Below, in pieces: positions 30,223 through 39,256 of a stretch of 64,000 nucleotides of DNA. Numbering within the stretch: the stretch's first letter is position 1; every line of letters begins with the position of its first letter. The stretch spans positions 804,699 through 868,698 of the forward strand of contig NZ_KN196470.1 in NCBI RefSeq assembly GCF_000761445.1, in the 5' to 3' direction. This DNA is from Oleiagrimonas soli (GTDB lineage: Bacteria; Pseudomonadota; Gammaproteobacteria; Xanthomonadales; Rhodanobacteraceae). The notes below the pieces were generated by a model, which was given only the letters and a program-made list of their open reading frames with translations, had not been told where the DNA came from and searched no databases. The position numbers and the translations under genes were made by a program.

Positions 30223-30720
30223 TCAGGCTTTCGGTATGGGCCGGTACACGATCCAGGTGCCGGCGAGGATGTCGTGCAGCGCGCGTCGCCGGCGGTCGAT
30301 CAGAGCCGTCAGCAGGGACAGCGCCCATACCGCGAACGGCACGGCCATCGCGGCTTTCGCGCCGGCCCATGGTGCGATCGCCAGCAGCGTCAACGGCGCG
30401 ATCAGGATCGCAAAGCGCAGCGCGGCGTGAGGCCACGTCGGAATCGCGCCCGCATCGGTGCGCAGGTACAGCCGCCAGGGCCGCATGCCCAGGCTCTGGC
30501 CGCCGCGCGTCCACGACAGCAGGAAGTAGGCCGCCAGCGCCAGCAGCAGCACGGCGCGATACCACCAGGCGTGCGGATCGAGCTGGCCGCGCGTGAGCAG
30601 CAGGCAGGCCATGTCGGTCACGAACAGGATCGCCAGCACCGCCAGCAGTTCGTAGGCGAGCGCCAGCAGGCGCCGCCAGAACGGCGCGGGCAGGTCGGAA
30701 GGAGGGACGGTTTCGTTCAT
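30223..30720 (-). CDS. RDD family membrane protein
   Basis: A 165-residue protein with the RDD domain, named for conserved Arg and Asp residues. FWRRLLALAYELLAV opens the first helix, the GGQSLGMRPWRLYLRT loop follows the second, and DRRRRALHDILAGT precedes the C-terminus. Three to four helices are evident. The biochemical function of the family is uncertain, although ion transport has been proposed for some members. It is divergent from xerD with 40 bases between the starts. Confidence 0.9.
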   Translation of the reverse strand: MNETVPPSDLPAPFWRRLLALAYELLAVLAILFVTDMACLLLTRGQLDPHAWWYRAVLLLALAAYFLLSWTRGGQSLGMRPWRLYLRTDAGAIPTWPHAALRFAILIAPLTLLAIAPWAGAKAAMAVPFAVWALSLLTALIDRRRRALHDILAGTWIVYRPIPKA

Positions 30721-30760
30721 AGGCTTGCGCGGATGCCTGCTTGCATCCAGCATCGCGATC

Positions 30761-31672
30761 ATGACGGACAAGACCGACAGTATCGCCGATGTGGACCGCG
30801 ACAGCATCGACGCCTTCATCGAACGGCTGTGGTCGGAAGACGGTCTGGCCGCGCGCACGCTGGACGCCTATCGCCGCGATCTGGAAGGTCTGGCGCGCTG
30901 GCTGAACGGCCGCGGCACGACGCTGGAACGCGCTACACGCGCCGACCTCTCGGGCTATCTCGGTGCGCAGCGCGTCTCCGCGCGCAGCATGGCGCGGCGG
31001 CAGACCACGTTCCGCCGTTACTACGCACACCTGGCGCGTTTCCGCCCCGGCTTCGAGGACCCGACGCTGATGCTGCAGCGTCCGAAGCTGCCGCGCAGCC
31101 TGCCCAAGGCGCTGGCCGAGCGCGAGGTGGAGGCGCTGCTGACCGCGCCCGACGTCGGCACGCCGCTGGGCTTGCGCGACCGCGCGATGCTGGAACTGAT
31201 GTACGCCTCCGGGCTGCGCGTGTCGGAGCTGGTGAACCTGCCGATCGCGGGGCTGAATGTGCGCCAGGGCGTGCTGCGCGTCACCGGCAAGGGCGAAAAG
31301 GAACGTCTGATTCCGGTCGGCGAAACCGCGCTGGACTGGATCGAGCGCTACCTGCGCGAAGCGCGTCCGACGCTGGCGCGCGGGCGGCAGCCGGTGGCGC
31401 TGTTCCTGTCCAACCGCGCCGCGGCGATGACGCGGCAGATGTTCTGGACGCTGGTCAAGCGCTACGCGATGCAGGTCGGCATCACCGCCAAGCGCATCTC
31501 GCCGCACGTGCTGCGGCATTCCTTCGCCACGCATCTGCTCAATCACGGCGCGGACCTGCGTGCCCTGCAGATGCTGCTGGGCCACAGCGCGCTCAGCACC
31601 ACGCAGATTTACACCCTGGTCGCGCGCGAAGGACTCAAGCGCCTGCACGCGCAGCACCACCCGCGCGGCTGA
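30761..31672 (+). CDS. xerD: Tyrosine recombinase XerD
   Basis: Site-specific recombinase that resolves chromosome dimers at dif with XerC under FtsK control. At 303 residues it has an N-terminal SAM-like core-binding domain (about 10-95) and a C-terminal catalytic domain. The catalytic residues are R153 (GLRVSEL), the HVLRHSFATH motif, the LGHSALSTTQIY histidine, and its tyrosine. The ATG at 30761 starts the family-length protein. The host-gene neighbourhood (lptFG, dsbC) supports the housekeeping XerD role and not a phage integrase. Confidence 0.94.
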   Translation: MTDKTDSIADVDRDSIDAFIERLWSEDGLAARTLDAYRRDLEGLARWLNGRGTTLERATRADLSGYLGAQRVSARSMARRQTTFRRYYAHLARFRPGFEDPTLMLQRPKLPRSLPKALAEREVEALLTAPDVGTPLGLRDRAMLELMYASGLRVSELVNLPIAGLNVRQGVLRVTGKGEKERLIPVGETALDWIERYLREARPTLARGRQPVALFLSNRAAAMTRQMFWTLVKRYAMQVGITAKRISPHVLRHSFATHLLNHGADLRALQMLLGHSALSTTQIYTLVAREGLKRLHAQHHPRG

Positions 31673-31869
31673 ATCGTACAGGGCGTGGTCTGGGCATACC
31701 GTCGTCACGCTGAGGCCGCTGGTCTTCAGGGGCGGTCGGTGCTTCGGTGGCGCGGTAACCACACCGATCCACCATGTTCCATGGGACATTCACTCGCAGG
31801 CTCCCGTGGATGTCGACGCTGCCTGCGGTTCTGCGGCATACGGCGTAGATGTCGTGCGCCACGCCACGG

Positions 31870-31897
31870 TTGCCGTGAAGCGTCGGCGTGCGACAAT
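31870..31897 (+). promoter_or_regulatory. Possible promoter of dsbC
   Basis: TTGCCG (31870-31875) and GACAAT (31892-31897) are separated by 16 bases, about 70 bases before the start of dsbC. The rest of the 297-base gap after xerD shows only a short inverted repeat, CCATG-TTC-CATGG, and no gene. Confidence 0.4.
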
Positions 31898-31969
31898 CGA
31901 GTCCCTTTTTCCAGCGGCGCGCGGGCGGTCCGATCTCGCCATGCGCCGCGCCGACACGCGAGAATGCCC

Positions 31970-32770
31970 ATGTTGCGCAAACTGCCGATCCTTGCCGCGC
32001 TGGCGCTCAGCCTGATGACGGCGGTCGCGATGGCCGCCACGACCGATGATGCGCCGAAGACCGTGACGGCGGCGCTGGCCCGTCTGGCGCCGGACGCGCA
32101 GCCAACCGATATCCGCGCGGCGCCGATGCCCGGTTTCTATCAGGCGCTGGTGCACGGCAAGATCGTCTACGTCAGCGCCGACGGCAAGTACGTCATGGCT
32201 GGCCAGTTGTTCGACGCGCAGCAGCGCAGCAACCTCACCGAAAACGAAATGAAGGCGATCCGTCTGCAGGCGCTGGCGACGGTGCCGGCCAGCGATCGGG
32301 TGATCTACGCGCCGCCGCACCCGAAGTACACGGTGACGGTGTTCACCGATCTCGACTGTGGCTACTGCCGCGTGTTCCATCAGCACATGGCGGCCTACAA
32401 CGCCGAGGGCATCGCGGTGCAGTACCTGTTCTGGCCGCGCTCGGGCATCAAGGCGGTGCCCAGCGGGCGCGACACGCCGTCCTACGCCAAGGCGGTGTCG
32501 GTGTGGTGCGCCAAGGATCGCAAGCAGGCGTTCAACGAGGCCAAGGCCGGCGAGAGCATCCCCTCGGCGACGTGCCCGAATCCGATTGCGCGCGAGTACC
32601 ACCTCGGCGAGCGCATCGGCGTCGACGGCACGCCCACGCTGATCGCCGAGGACGGCTCGGTGATCGGCGGCTACCTGAATCCGCAGCAGCTGTTGCAGGT
32701 GCTCCAGCAGGTGCGCGAGCAGCAGTCGGGCGGCGCCGGTGCAGCGGCCAAGGGTGCCGCGCAGCGCTGA
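31970..32770 (+). CDS. dsbC: Thiol:disulfide isomerase DsbC
   Basis: A periplasmic disulfide isomerase that corrects wrong disulfides and is kept reduced by DsbD. The 266-residue precursor has a signal peptide ending in AMAA (about residue 22). An N-terminal dimerisation domain (about 30-85) is followed by a thioredoxin-fold domain with the CGYC active site in FTDLDCGYCRVFH. A second cysteine pair is present (VWCAKD and ATCPNP). The cis-proline is in GVDGTPTLI. I chose the ATG at 31970; one two codons earlier is possible. Confidence 0.93.
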   Translation: MLRKLPILAALALSLMTAVAMAATTDDAPKTVTAALARLAPDAQPTDIRAAPMPGFYQALVHGKIVYVSADGKYVMAGQLFDAQQRSNLTENEMKAIRLQALATVPASDRVIYAPPHPKYTVTVFTDLDCGYCRVFHQHMAAYNAEGIAVQYLFWPRSGIKAVPSGRDTPSYAKAVSVWCAKDRKQAFNEAKAGESIPSATCPNPIAREYHLGERIGVDGTPTLIAEDGSVIGGYLNPQQLLQVLQQVREQQSGGAGAAAKGAAQR

Positions 32771-32815
32771 ACGGCGTCCCGGTGCGGCTTTCCGCACCGT
32801 TTGTCGCAGGGTGGT

Positions 32816-32843
32816 GTTGGCGGCGTCGGGAGTCCGGTAGAAT
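32816..32843 (+). promoter_or_regulatory. Possible promoter of purL
   Basis: A near-consensus -10, TAGAAT at 32838-32843, lies 27 bases before the purL start codon. The best -35 is GTTGGC at 32816-32821 with a 16-base spacer. Confidence 0.4.
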
Positions 32844-32870
32844 GGCGGTTTTCCTTGGCGCAGCAAGCAC

Positions 32871-35800
32871 ATGATTGCTCTCGACGGGCACAGTGCCCTT
32901 TCCCCGTTCCGCCTCGACCAGATCAACGCACGGCTCGGCGCGATCGAGCGCGGGCTGCGCGTGCGTTCGGCCTGGTTCGTCTATTTCGTGGAGACCGGTC
33001 CCGCGCTCGACGCGGCGGCGCAGGAGCGTCTGCGTGCGGTGCTGGCGGCGAAGGAAGGCGAACTCGCCGAGGCGTCGCTGTGGGTGACGCCGCGTCTGGG
33101 CACCATCTCGCCGTGGTCGAGCAAGGCCACCGACATCGTGCGCGAAGCCGGCCTGGACGTAGTGCGCGTCGAACGCGGCGTGGCCTACCTGATCGATCAA
33201 CGCCCGGAAGCCGGCAGCGACGACGAGCGCGCGATGCTCGCGCAGCTGCACGACCCGATGACGCAGTCGGTGCTGTCCGCGCCGAGCGAGGCCGAGGGCC
33301 TGTTCCTGCACGGCGAGCCCGGCGCACTGGAACGCGTGACGCTGGGTGACGCGGCGCACGACGCGCTGATCGCCGCCAACCGCGAGCTGGGCCTGGCCCT
33401 GGCCGACGACGAGATCGACTACCTCGCGGCGCGCTACGCCGAGATGGATCGCGATCCCAGCGATGCCGAACTGATGATGTTCGCGCAGGCCAATTCCGAG
33501 CACTGCCGCCACAAGGTCTTCAACGCCACCTGGAACGTCGACGAAGACGCACAGGACGTGACCCTGTTCGGCATGATCCGCAACACCCACGAGAAGTCGC
33601 CCGCGCACACGCTGTCGGCTTATTCGGACAACGCGGCGGTGATCGCCGGCGGCCTCGGCAAGCGCTTCTTCGCCGGTTCCGAGGACGGCGTCTGGCGCGC
33701 CACCGAGGAAGACATCGACTTCGCCATCAAGGTGGAGACGCACAACCATCCGACCGCCATCGCGCCGTGGCCGGGCGCGGGCACCGGCGCCGGCGGCGAA
33801 ATCCGCGACGAAGGCGCGACCGGACGCGGCGGCAAACCCAAGGCCGGACTGACCGGCTTCTCGGTCTCGCATCTGCGCATTCCGGGCCTGCCGCGACCGT
33901 GGGAAAACGAGCGTCCGCTGCCCGAGCGTTTCGCCACCGCGTTCGAGATCATGCGTGACGGCCCGCTGGGCGCGGCCGCGTACAACAACGAATTCGGCCG
34001 TCCGTGCCTGGGCGGCTACTTCCGCACCTTCGAGACCGAGAACGGCAAGCCCGGCGTGCGCCGCGGCTACGACAAGCCGATCATGATCGCCGGCGGCCTG
34101 GCCAACATCCGCCGTCAGCACGTGGCCAAGGGCAAGGTGCAGCCGGGCGACAAGGTCGTGGTGTTGGGCGGTCCGGCGATGCTGATCGGCCTGGGCGGCG
34201 GCGCCGCCTCGTCGATGGCCGGCGGCAGCTCCAGCGACGAACTGGACTTCGCCTCGGTGCAGCGCGACAACCCGGAGATGGAGCGCCGCTGTCAGGAAGT
34301 CATCGACCAGTGCTGGGCGCGCGGCGAGCGCAATCCGATCGTCAGCATCCACGACGTCGGCGCGGGCGGCCTGTCCAACGCGATTCCCGAAATCCTGCAC
34401 GACGCCGATCTGGGCGGCGACATCGATCTGTCGAAGATTCCCTGCGACGACCCGTCGTTGACGCCGATGCAGGTGTGGTGCAACGAGTCGCAGGAACGCT
34501 ACGTGATGGCCGTGCGTCCGGACGATCTGGCGACGCTGGAAGCGATCTGCGTGCGCGAGCGCTGCCCGCTGGCCGTGGTCGGCGAAGCGACCGCCGAGGA
34601 GCATCTGCGCGTGCACGACAGCGTGCGCGACATCCGCGTGATCGATCTGTCTATGGACACGCTGTTCGGCAAGCCGCCGCGTATGCATCGCGACGCCAAG
34701 CGCTACACGCCGCGCGTGGACCTGGTGCCCGACCTGTCCGGCATCGAGCTGGGCGAGGCGCTGAGCCGCGTGCTGCGCATGCCGGTGGTCGGCAGCAAGT
34801 CGTTCCTCATCACCATCGGCGACCGCAGCGTCGGCGGCCTGTGCGCGCGCGATCCGATGGTCGGTCCGTGGCAGGTGCCGGTGGCCGATTGCGCCGTGAC
34901 CCTGCTTGATTTCGACGGCTATGCCGGCGAGGCGATGGCGATGGCCGAGCGCGCGCCGGTGGCGCTGTTGTCCAGCGCCGACGCCGCGCGCATCGCGGTC
35001 GGCGAGGCCATCACCAATCTGGCCGCGGCGCCCATCGGCGAACTCGGCAACATCCGCCTGTCCGCGAACTGGATGGCCGCGGTCAACCATCCGGGCGAGG
35101 ACGCGGCGCTGTTCGACGCCGTGCACGCGGTGGCGATGGAACTGTGTCCGCAGCTGGGCATCTCGATTCCGGTCGGCAAGGACTCGATGTCCATGCAGAC
35201 CGTGTGGAACGACCCGCAGGCCGGCGAGCAGCGCACCGTGGCGCCGGTCTCGCTGGTGGTCACCGGCTTCGCCCGCGTCGAGGACGTGCGCAAGGCGCTG
35301 ACGCCGCAGCTGCGCATGGACCGGGGCGATTCGGATCTGTGGCTGATCGATCTCGGCGCCGGCCGCGATCGCCTGGGCGCCTCGGCGCTGACGCAAGCCT
35401 TCAACCGCGGCGGCGGCGTGCCGCCGGACCTGGACGATCCCGCGCGCCTGAAGGCGCTGTTCGATCTGGTGCAGGAAGCCAACGCCAGCGACATGGTGCT
35501 GGCCTATCACGACCGTTCCGACGGCGGCGTCATCGTCACGCTGCTGGAAATGGCCTTCGCTGGCCACTGCGGTCTGGAAATCCAGCTGGAAGGCTGGGCC
35601 GACGCCACCCTGCGCGCGTTGTTCAACGAGGAACTGGGCGCGGTGCTGCAGGTGCCGCGCGCGCAGCGAGAGGCGTTCGAGGCCCTGCTCGCCAAGCACG
35701 GTCTGACCGATCTTGGCCACCGCATCGGCGAACCGCGGCAGAAGCTGGGCATCAAGCTGTTCCTGGGTACCGACGTGTTCGCCAAGTGGAACTGGCAGGA

Positions 35801-36740
35801 GCAGTTCAAGGCCTGGAGCGAGACCAGCCACGCGATGCAGCGTCGCCGCGATCATCCCGAGTGCGCCGATGCCGAGCTGGAGTGGCGCATCGACGACAAC
35901 GACCGCGGCATCCAGCCCTCGCTGAGCTTCGACCCGAGCGACAACGTGGCCGCGCCGATGATCGCCACCGGCAAGCGTCCGCGCGTGGCGATCCTGCGCG
36001 AGCAGGGCGTGAACGGTCAGGTCGAGATGGCCGCGGCCTTCGACCGCGCCGGCTTCGAGGCCGTCGACGTGCACATGTCCGACCTGCTGGCGAGCCGTCG
36101 CTTCCTCGACGCCTTCAACGGCGTGGCCGCGTGCGGCGGCTTCTCCTACGGCGACGTGTTGGGCGCGGGCCGTGGCTGGGCCACGACGATCCTGTACAAC
36201 GATCACCTGCGTCCGCAGTTCGAGCGCTTCCTCGCCGACGGTTCGCGTTTCGCGCTCGGCGTGTGCAACGGCTGCCAGATGTTCTCGCATCTCAAGGACA
36301 TCATTCCCGGCGCGCAGCACTGGCCGGAATTCCTGCGCAACACCTCCGAGCAGTACGAGGCGCGCCTGGCCACCGTCGAGGTTCTCAACTCCGACAGCAT
36401 CTTCCTGCAGGGCATGGCCGGTTCGCGCATTCCCGTGGTGGTGGCGCACGGCGAAGGGCGCGCCGACTTCCCGCGTTCGTGCAGCCCGTCCAAGAGCCAC
36501 GGCTGCCTGCGCTACGTCGACGACCGCGGCGCGCCCACCGAGCGCTATCCGCTCAACCCGAACGGATCGCCGGGCGGCCTGACCGGTTTCACCGCCGCCG
36601 ACGGCCGCGTGCTGATCATGATGCCGCACCCGGAACGCGTGTTCCGCAGCGTGCAGATGTCGTGGCGTCCGCCGGAGTGGGGCGAGGATTCGCCGTGGAT
36701 GCGCATGTTCCGCAACGCGCGCGCCTGGGTTGGCGAATAA
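32871..36740 (+). CDS. purL: Phosphoribosylformylglycinamidine synthase, single-chain
   Basis: It catalyses the fourth step of purine synthesis, the ATP- and glutamine-dependent amidation of FGAR to FGAM. The 1289-residue chain is the large type, with an N-terminal PurS-like domain and a linker. Two PurM-like halves follow, with [23 protein letters not shown] and [18 protein letters not shown]-terminal glutamine amidotransferase domain has catalytic C1132 in GVCNGCQMF and the late HP-E triad residues in [10 protein letters not shown]. It stands alone, as in related bacteria. Confidence 0.97.
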   Translation: MIALDGHSALSPFRLDQINARLGAIERGLRVRSAWFVYFVETGPALDAAAQERLRAVLAAKEGELAEASLWVTPRLGTISPWSSKATDIVREAGLDVVRVERGVAYLIDQRPEAGSDDERAMLAQLHDPMTQSVLSAPSEAEGLFLHGEPGALERVTLGDAAHDALIAANRELGLALADDEIDYLAARYAEMDRDPSDAELMMFAQANSEHCRHKVFNATWNVDEDAQDVTLFGMIRNTHEKSPAHTLSAYSDNAAVIAGGLGKRFFAGSEDGVWRATEEDIDFAIKVETHNHPTAIAPWPGAGTGAGGEIRDEGATGRGGKPKAGLTGFSVSHLRIPGLPRPWENERPLPERFATAFEIMRDGPLGAAAYNNEFGRPCLGGYFRTFETENGKPGVRRGYDKPIMIAGGLANIRRQHVAKGKVQPGDKVVVLGGPAMLIGLGGGAASSMAGGSSSDELDFASVQRDNPEMERRCQEVIDQCWARGERNPIVSIHDVGAGGLSNAIPEILHDADLGGDIDLSKIPCDDPSLTPMQVWCNESQERYVMAVRPDDLATLEAICVRERCPLAVVGEATAEEHLRVHDSVRDIRVIDLSMDTLFGKPPRMHRDAKRYTPRVDLVPDLSGIELGEALSRVLRMPVVGSKSFLITIGDRSVGGLCARDPMVGPWQVPVADCAVTLLDFDGYAGEAMAMAERAPVALLSSADAARIAVGEAITNLAAAPIGELGNIRLSANWMAAVNHPGEDAALFDAVHAVAMELCPQLGISIPVGKDSMSMQTVWNDPQAGEQRTVAPVSLVVTGFARVEDVRKALTPQLRMDRGDSDLWLIDLGAGRDRLGASALTQAFNRGGGVPPDLDDPARLKALFDLVQEANASDMVLAYHDRSDGGVIVTLLEMAFAGHCGLEIQLEGWADATLRALFNEELGAVLQVPRAQREAFEALLAKHGLTDLGHRIGEPRQKLGIKLFLGTDVFAKWNWQEQFKAWSETSHAMQRRRDHPECADAELEWRIDDNDRGIQPSLSFDPSDNVAAPMIATGKRPRVAILREQGVNGQVEMAAAFDRAGFEAVDVHMSDLLASRRFLDAFNGVAACGGFSYGDVLGAGRGWATTILYNDHLRPQFERFLADGSRFALGVCNGCQMFSHLKDIIPGAQHWPEFLRNTSEQYEARLATVEVLNSDSIFLQGMAGSRIPVVVAHGEGRADFPRSCSPSKSHGCLRYVDDRGAPTERYPLNPNGSPGGLTGFTAADGRVLIMMPHPERVFRSVQMSWRPPEWGEDSPWMRMFRNARAWVGE

Positions 36741-36885
36741 CGGCACGCCGATACACCGGCGACTGAAGCGCTCCTGACACGCACGCCGGACCGGCATGGT
36801 CCCGCGTGCGCCGAGGCGGTAGCATCGATATCGTCCGCGCCGCATCCATCGTCGCGCGGCGACCGCAGGGACAGGATGGAGCGTC

Positions 36886-37767
36886 ATGCAGGAAGGACTG
36901 ACCAGCATCATCATCGTCACCGCCGATAGCGGTGCGTCGACGCGTGCATGCGTGGCGCGCGCGCTGGACAGCGATGTGCCGGTCGAAGTGATCCTGGTCG
37001 ACAACGGGTCCGTCGACGGGGTGCCCGAGGCGGTCGCCCGCGCGCGCAGCGAGGATCATCGTTTTCGCGTGCTTTACAACCGCGCCAACCTGGGCTTCGG
37101 CGCCGCCGTCAATCTCGGCGTCGCACAGGCGGATGGCGGTTACGTGCTGATCCTCAATCCCGACTGCCTGCTTGCGTCCGATACCGTGCGTCGTCTGCGC
37201 GAGGCACTGGACTCGCATCTGCAGGGCGGCTTGATCGGCGCGGTCATCTGCGACGAGCAGGGCGAAATCGATCCGGCCTCGCGTCGTCGCGATCCGCTGC
37301 TGGCCCGCGCGCTTGCCACCATGCGCGGTCAGGATGCGCCGGATCGCGACGATGCGCGCGAAGGCGTGTACGTGCACGGCCCGATGCCCGAAGGCGTCAG
37401 CGTGGAAGAGGCCGTCTCCGGTGCGCTGATGCTGGTCAAACGACGCGCCTACGAACGCGTCCAGGGCTTCGATACTGGCTACTTCCTGCATTGCGAGGAC
37501 CTCGACCTGTGCCGCCGCATGCGCGACGTCGGCTACGAAGTCCTGCTGGCGGGCGACGTGCGCGTGGTGCACGCCGGCGGCGGTTCCAGCCGGCATCGCC
37601 CGGTCTTCGTCAGCCGACACAAGCACGCCGGCATGTGGCGCTGGTTCCGCAAGTTCGATCCGGCCGCGCGCAACCCATTCACGGCGCTGTTCGTGTGGTT
37701 CGGGCTGTGGGCGCATTTCCTGCTGAGCGTGCCGAAGCTCATGGCCTCGCGTCGTCGTCCTGGCTGA
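36886..37767 (+). CDS. Family 2 glycosyltransferase (rhamnosyltransferase-like)
   Basis: A 293-residue GT-A glycosyltransferase. The N-terminal strand TSIIIVTADSG begins the fold. VDNGSVDG and NRANLGFGAAVN form the nucleotide-sugar site, and ILNPDC is the metal-binding DxD-type motif. EDLDLCRR is the ED-x acceptor-site motif. The NLGFG and FLHCEDLDLCRR patterns are common in WbbL-like rhamnosyltransferases of cell-surface polysaccharide synthesis. Only one weak hydrophobic stretch lies near the C-terminus. It has GGAG upstream. No sugar-nucleotide genes lie nearby, so donor and acceptor are unknown. Confidence 0.85.
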   Translation: MQEGLTSIIIVTADSGASTRACVARALDSDVPVEVILVDNGSVDGVPEAVARARSEDHRFRVLYNRANLGFGAAVNLGVAQADGGYVLILNPDCLLASDTVRRLREALDSHLQGGLIGAVICDEQGEIDPASRRRDPLLARALATMRGQDAPDRDDAREGVYVHGPMPEGVSVEEAVSGALMLVKRRAYERVQGFDTGYFLHCEDLDLCRRMRDVGYEVLLAGDVRVVHAGGGSSRHRPVFVSRHKHAGMWRWFRKFDPAARNPFTALFVWFGLWAHFLLSVPKLMASRRRPG

Positions 37768-37816
37768 TCGCGCCCGGCGGCGTACACTGCGGACATCTCC
37801 GCAGCGGCAGACCACG

Positions 37817-38620
37817 ATGAACATCCTCCGATCGACCTTTGCGTTGTCCCTGGGTCTCGCCATCGTCGCGTTGCCCGTGTCGGCTGCGCCCGCTTCGCCG
37901 TCCGCGGCCGCCGCATCGCCGCAGAGCTGGAAGGACCTGCTGAACCAGATCAAGGGCAAGTCCGCATCGACGTCGGCGGCGAACCTGTCCAACAGCGAGG
38001 TGGTCGGCGGCCTCAAGGAAGCGCTGGCCAAGGGCACGACGCGCGCCATCAACTCGCTCGGACGCAAAGACGGCTTCTGGGGCAATCCGGGTGTGCGCAT
38101 CCCGCTGCCCGGCAAGTTGCAGCAGGCCGCGAAGCTGGCCCGGCAACTAGGGCAGGGCGACAAGGTCGATGCCTTCCAGCTCAGCATGAATCGCGCCGCC
38201 GAGAAGGCCGTGCCGCAGGTGGCGGACCTGTTCGGCGACGCCATCCGGCAGATGACGCTGCAGGACGCCCGCGCCATTCTCGGCGGCGGCGACCATGCGG
38301 CCACCGACTACTTCCGTCGTGTCGCCGGCCCCAAGCTGGCCGAGCGCATCCGTCCCATCGTGGCCAGGGCGACCGACAGCGTCGGCGTCACCCAGCGCTA
38401 CAAGTCGCTGATGGCAGGTTCCACCGGCGGCACGCTGGGCTCGGCGCTGTCGATGCTGGGCAAGTCCGGTGCCTCCAAGGACATGGACCTCGATACCTAC
38501 GTCACCGACGAGGCCCTGAACGGCCTGTTCAAGACCATCGGCAACGAGGAGCAGTCCATCCGCCAGAACCCGGCAGCGCGCACGACGGATCTGTTGAAGA
38601 AAGTGTTCGGTAGCCGCTGA
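37817..38620 (+). CDS. DUF4197 family secreted protein
   Basis: A 267-residue protein with a signal peptide (residues 1-23, ending VSAA). The mature part matches DUF4197: LSNSEVVGGLKEALAKGTTRA, the DGFWGNPGVRIPLP block, and ATDYFRRVAGPKL. A C-terminal DMDLDTYVTDEALNGLFKTI stretch is typical. No catalytic motif is visible and the function is unknown. It is probably periplasmic or in the outer-membrane fraction. It is the last ordinary gene before the second lanthipeptide locus. Confidence 0.9.
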   Translation: MNILRSTFALSLGLAIVALPVSAAPASPSAAAASPQSWKDLLNQIKGKSASTSAANLSNSEVVGGLKEALAKGTTRAINSLGRKDGFWGNPGVRIPLPGKLQQAAKLARQLGQGDKVDAFQLSMNRAAEKAVPQVADLFGDAIRQMTLQDARAILGGGDHAATDYFRRVAGPKLAERIRPIVARATDSVGVTQRYKSLMAGSTGGTLGSALSMLGKSGASKDMDLDTYVTDEALNGLFKTIGNEEQSIRQNPAARTTDLLKKVFGSR

Positions 38621-38803
38621 GTACACACCGCGCGGTGGCAGTTACCCGGGCGCGTGTTGCTTGCGCCGTTGATAGGTTCTTGTTCGAGTGTCGGGGGCTT
38701 GTCGTTGCCCTGTGTCGGTCTTCCGTTTGTTGGTGCTGGGCGTTCGAGCTTGAAGTCAAACGTGAAGCGCATGGCGTTTTTCATGGCTGGCGCCGCCGCA
38801 TCC

Positions 38804-38832
38804 TTGACATGAGGATGGTCGCGGCGTAAAGC
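38804..38832 (+). promoter_or_regulatory. Likely promoter of lanthipeptide locus 2
   Basis: A perfect TTGACA at 38804-38809 is followed after 17 bases by TAAAGC (38827-38832). It lies about 80 bases upstream of the precursor start, in a stretch clearly richer in A+T than the flanking genes. Between 38621 and 38912 no coding sequence is convincing. Confidence 0.5.
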
Positions 38833-38912
38833 AGAAAGGCGGAAACTGGCAAGGAAGTTTACCCAGGCCATGCATTCCGCAAACATTCAATTTCAGATCA
38901 AGGAGAGATGAA

Positions 38913-39110
38913 ATGTCCAATGCAGAATCCATCGTTACCTCGTGGCTCCAGGGCGACACTGCGGCTGGTGGCAAGGGCAATCCGGCGGGGTCGCTGTTCA
39001 CGGTCAGCAACGTTGACCTGAAGGCGGTAGGCAACACCAGGGAATACGGTGTGCTGAATACCGGCCCGCTTCGCTGCGACACCATTGTCGCGCAGTATTG
39101 CTTCGGTTGA
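38913..39110 (+). CDS. lanA2: Class II lanthipeptide precursor, mersacidin-type leader (locus 2)
   Basis: A 65-residue precursor. The leader has NPAGSLF at residues 23-29, the same motif as the locus 1 precursor, and both proteins begin MSN. A likely leader end is VG at 39-40, which leaves a core of about 25 residues. The core has only two Cys (55 and 63) and three Thr (42, 50, 57), so at most two thioether rings; T50-C55 and T57-C63 are the natural pairings. The lipid-II motif is absent. AAGGAGAG lies about five bases upstream of the ATG. The synthetase gene is 146 bases downstream, beyond an intrinsic terminator. Confidence 0.87.
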   Translation: MSNAESIVTSWLQGDTAAGGKGNPAGSLFTVSNVDLKAVGNTREYGVLNTGPLRCDTIVAQYCFG

Positions 39111-39164
39111 TCGAAGTAGTCGCATACGTGATGTGCGACTCGACCGAGAGGTCGTGATCCTCAG

Positions 39165-39194
39165 AGCGCAGCCGGGCAACCAGCTGCGCTTTTT
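39165..39194 (+). terminator. Intrinsic terminator between lanA2 and lanM2
   Basis: AGCGCAGC (39165-39172) pairs perfectly with GCTGCGCT (39183-39190) around a 10-base loop and runs into TTTTTC. This is a textbook Rho-independent terminator inside the operon. Partial read-through would give more precursor than synthetase mRNA, as is common in bacteriocin operons. Confidence 0.8.
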
Positions 39195-39256
39195 CATGGA
39201 TGTCTGATGGAACGCATGAGATTGCATGCATGCGTGTGCAGGGCAGGGAGAGCCGG

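Noticed and set aside
30761-31672. XerD as the integrase of a prophage or island
   Set aside because: Length, motifs and the lptFG-dsbC neighbourhood match the housekeeping XerD. There is no attachment-site duplication and there are no phage genes nearby.
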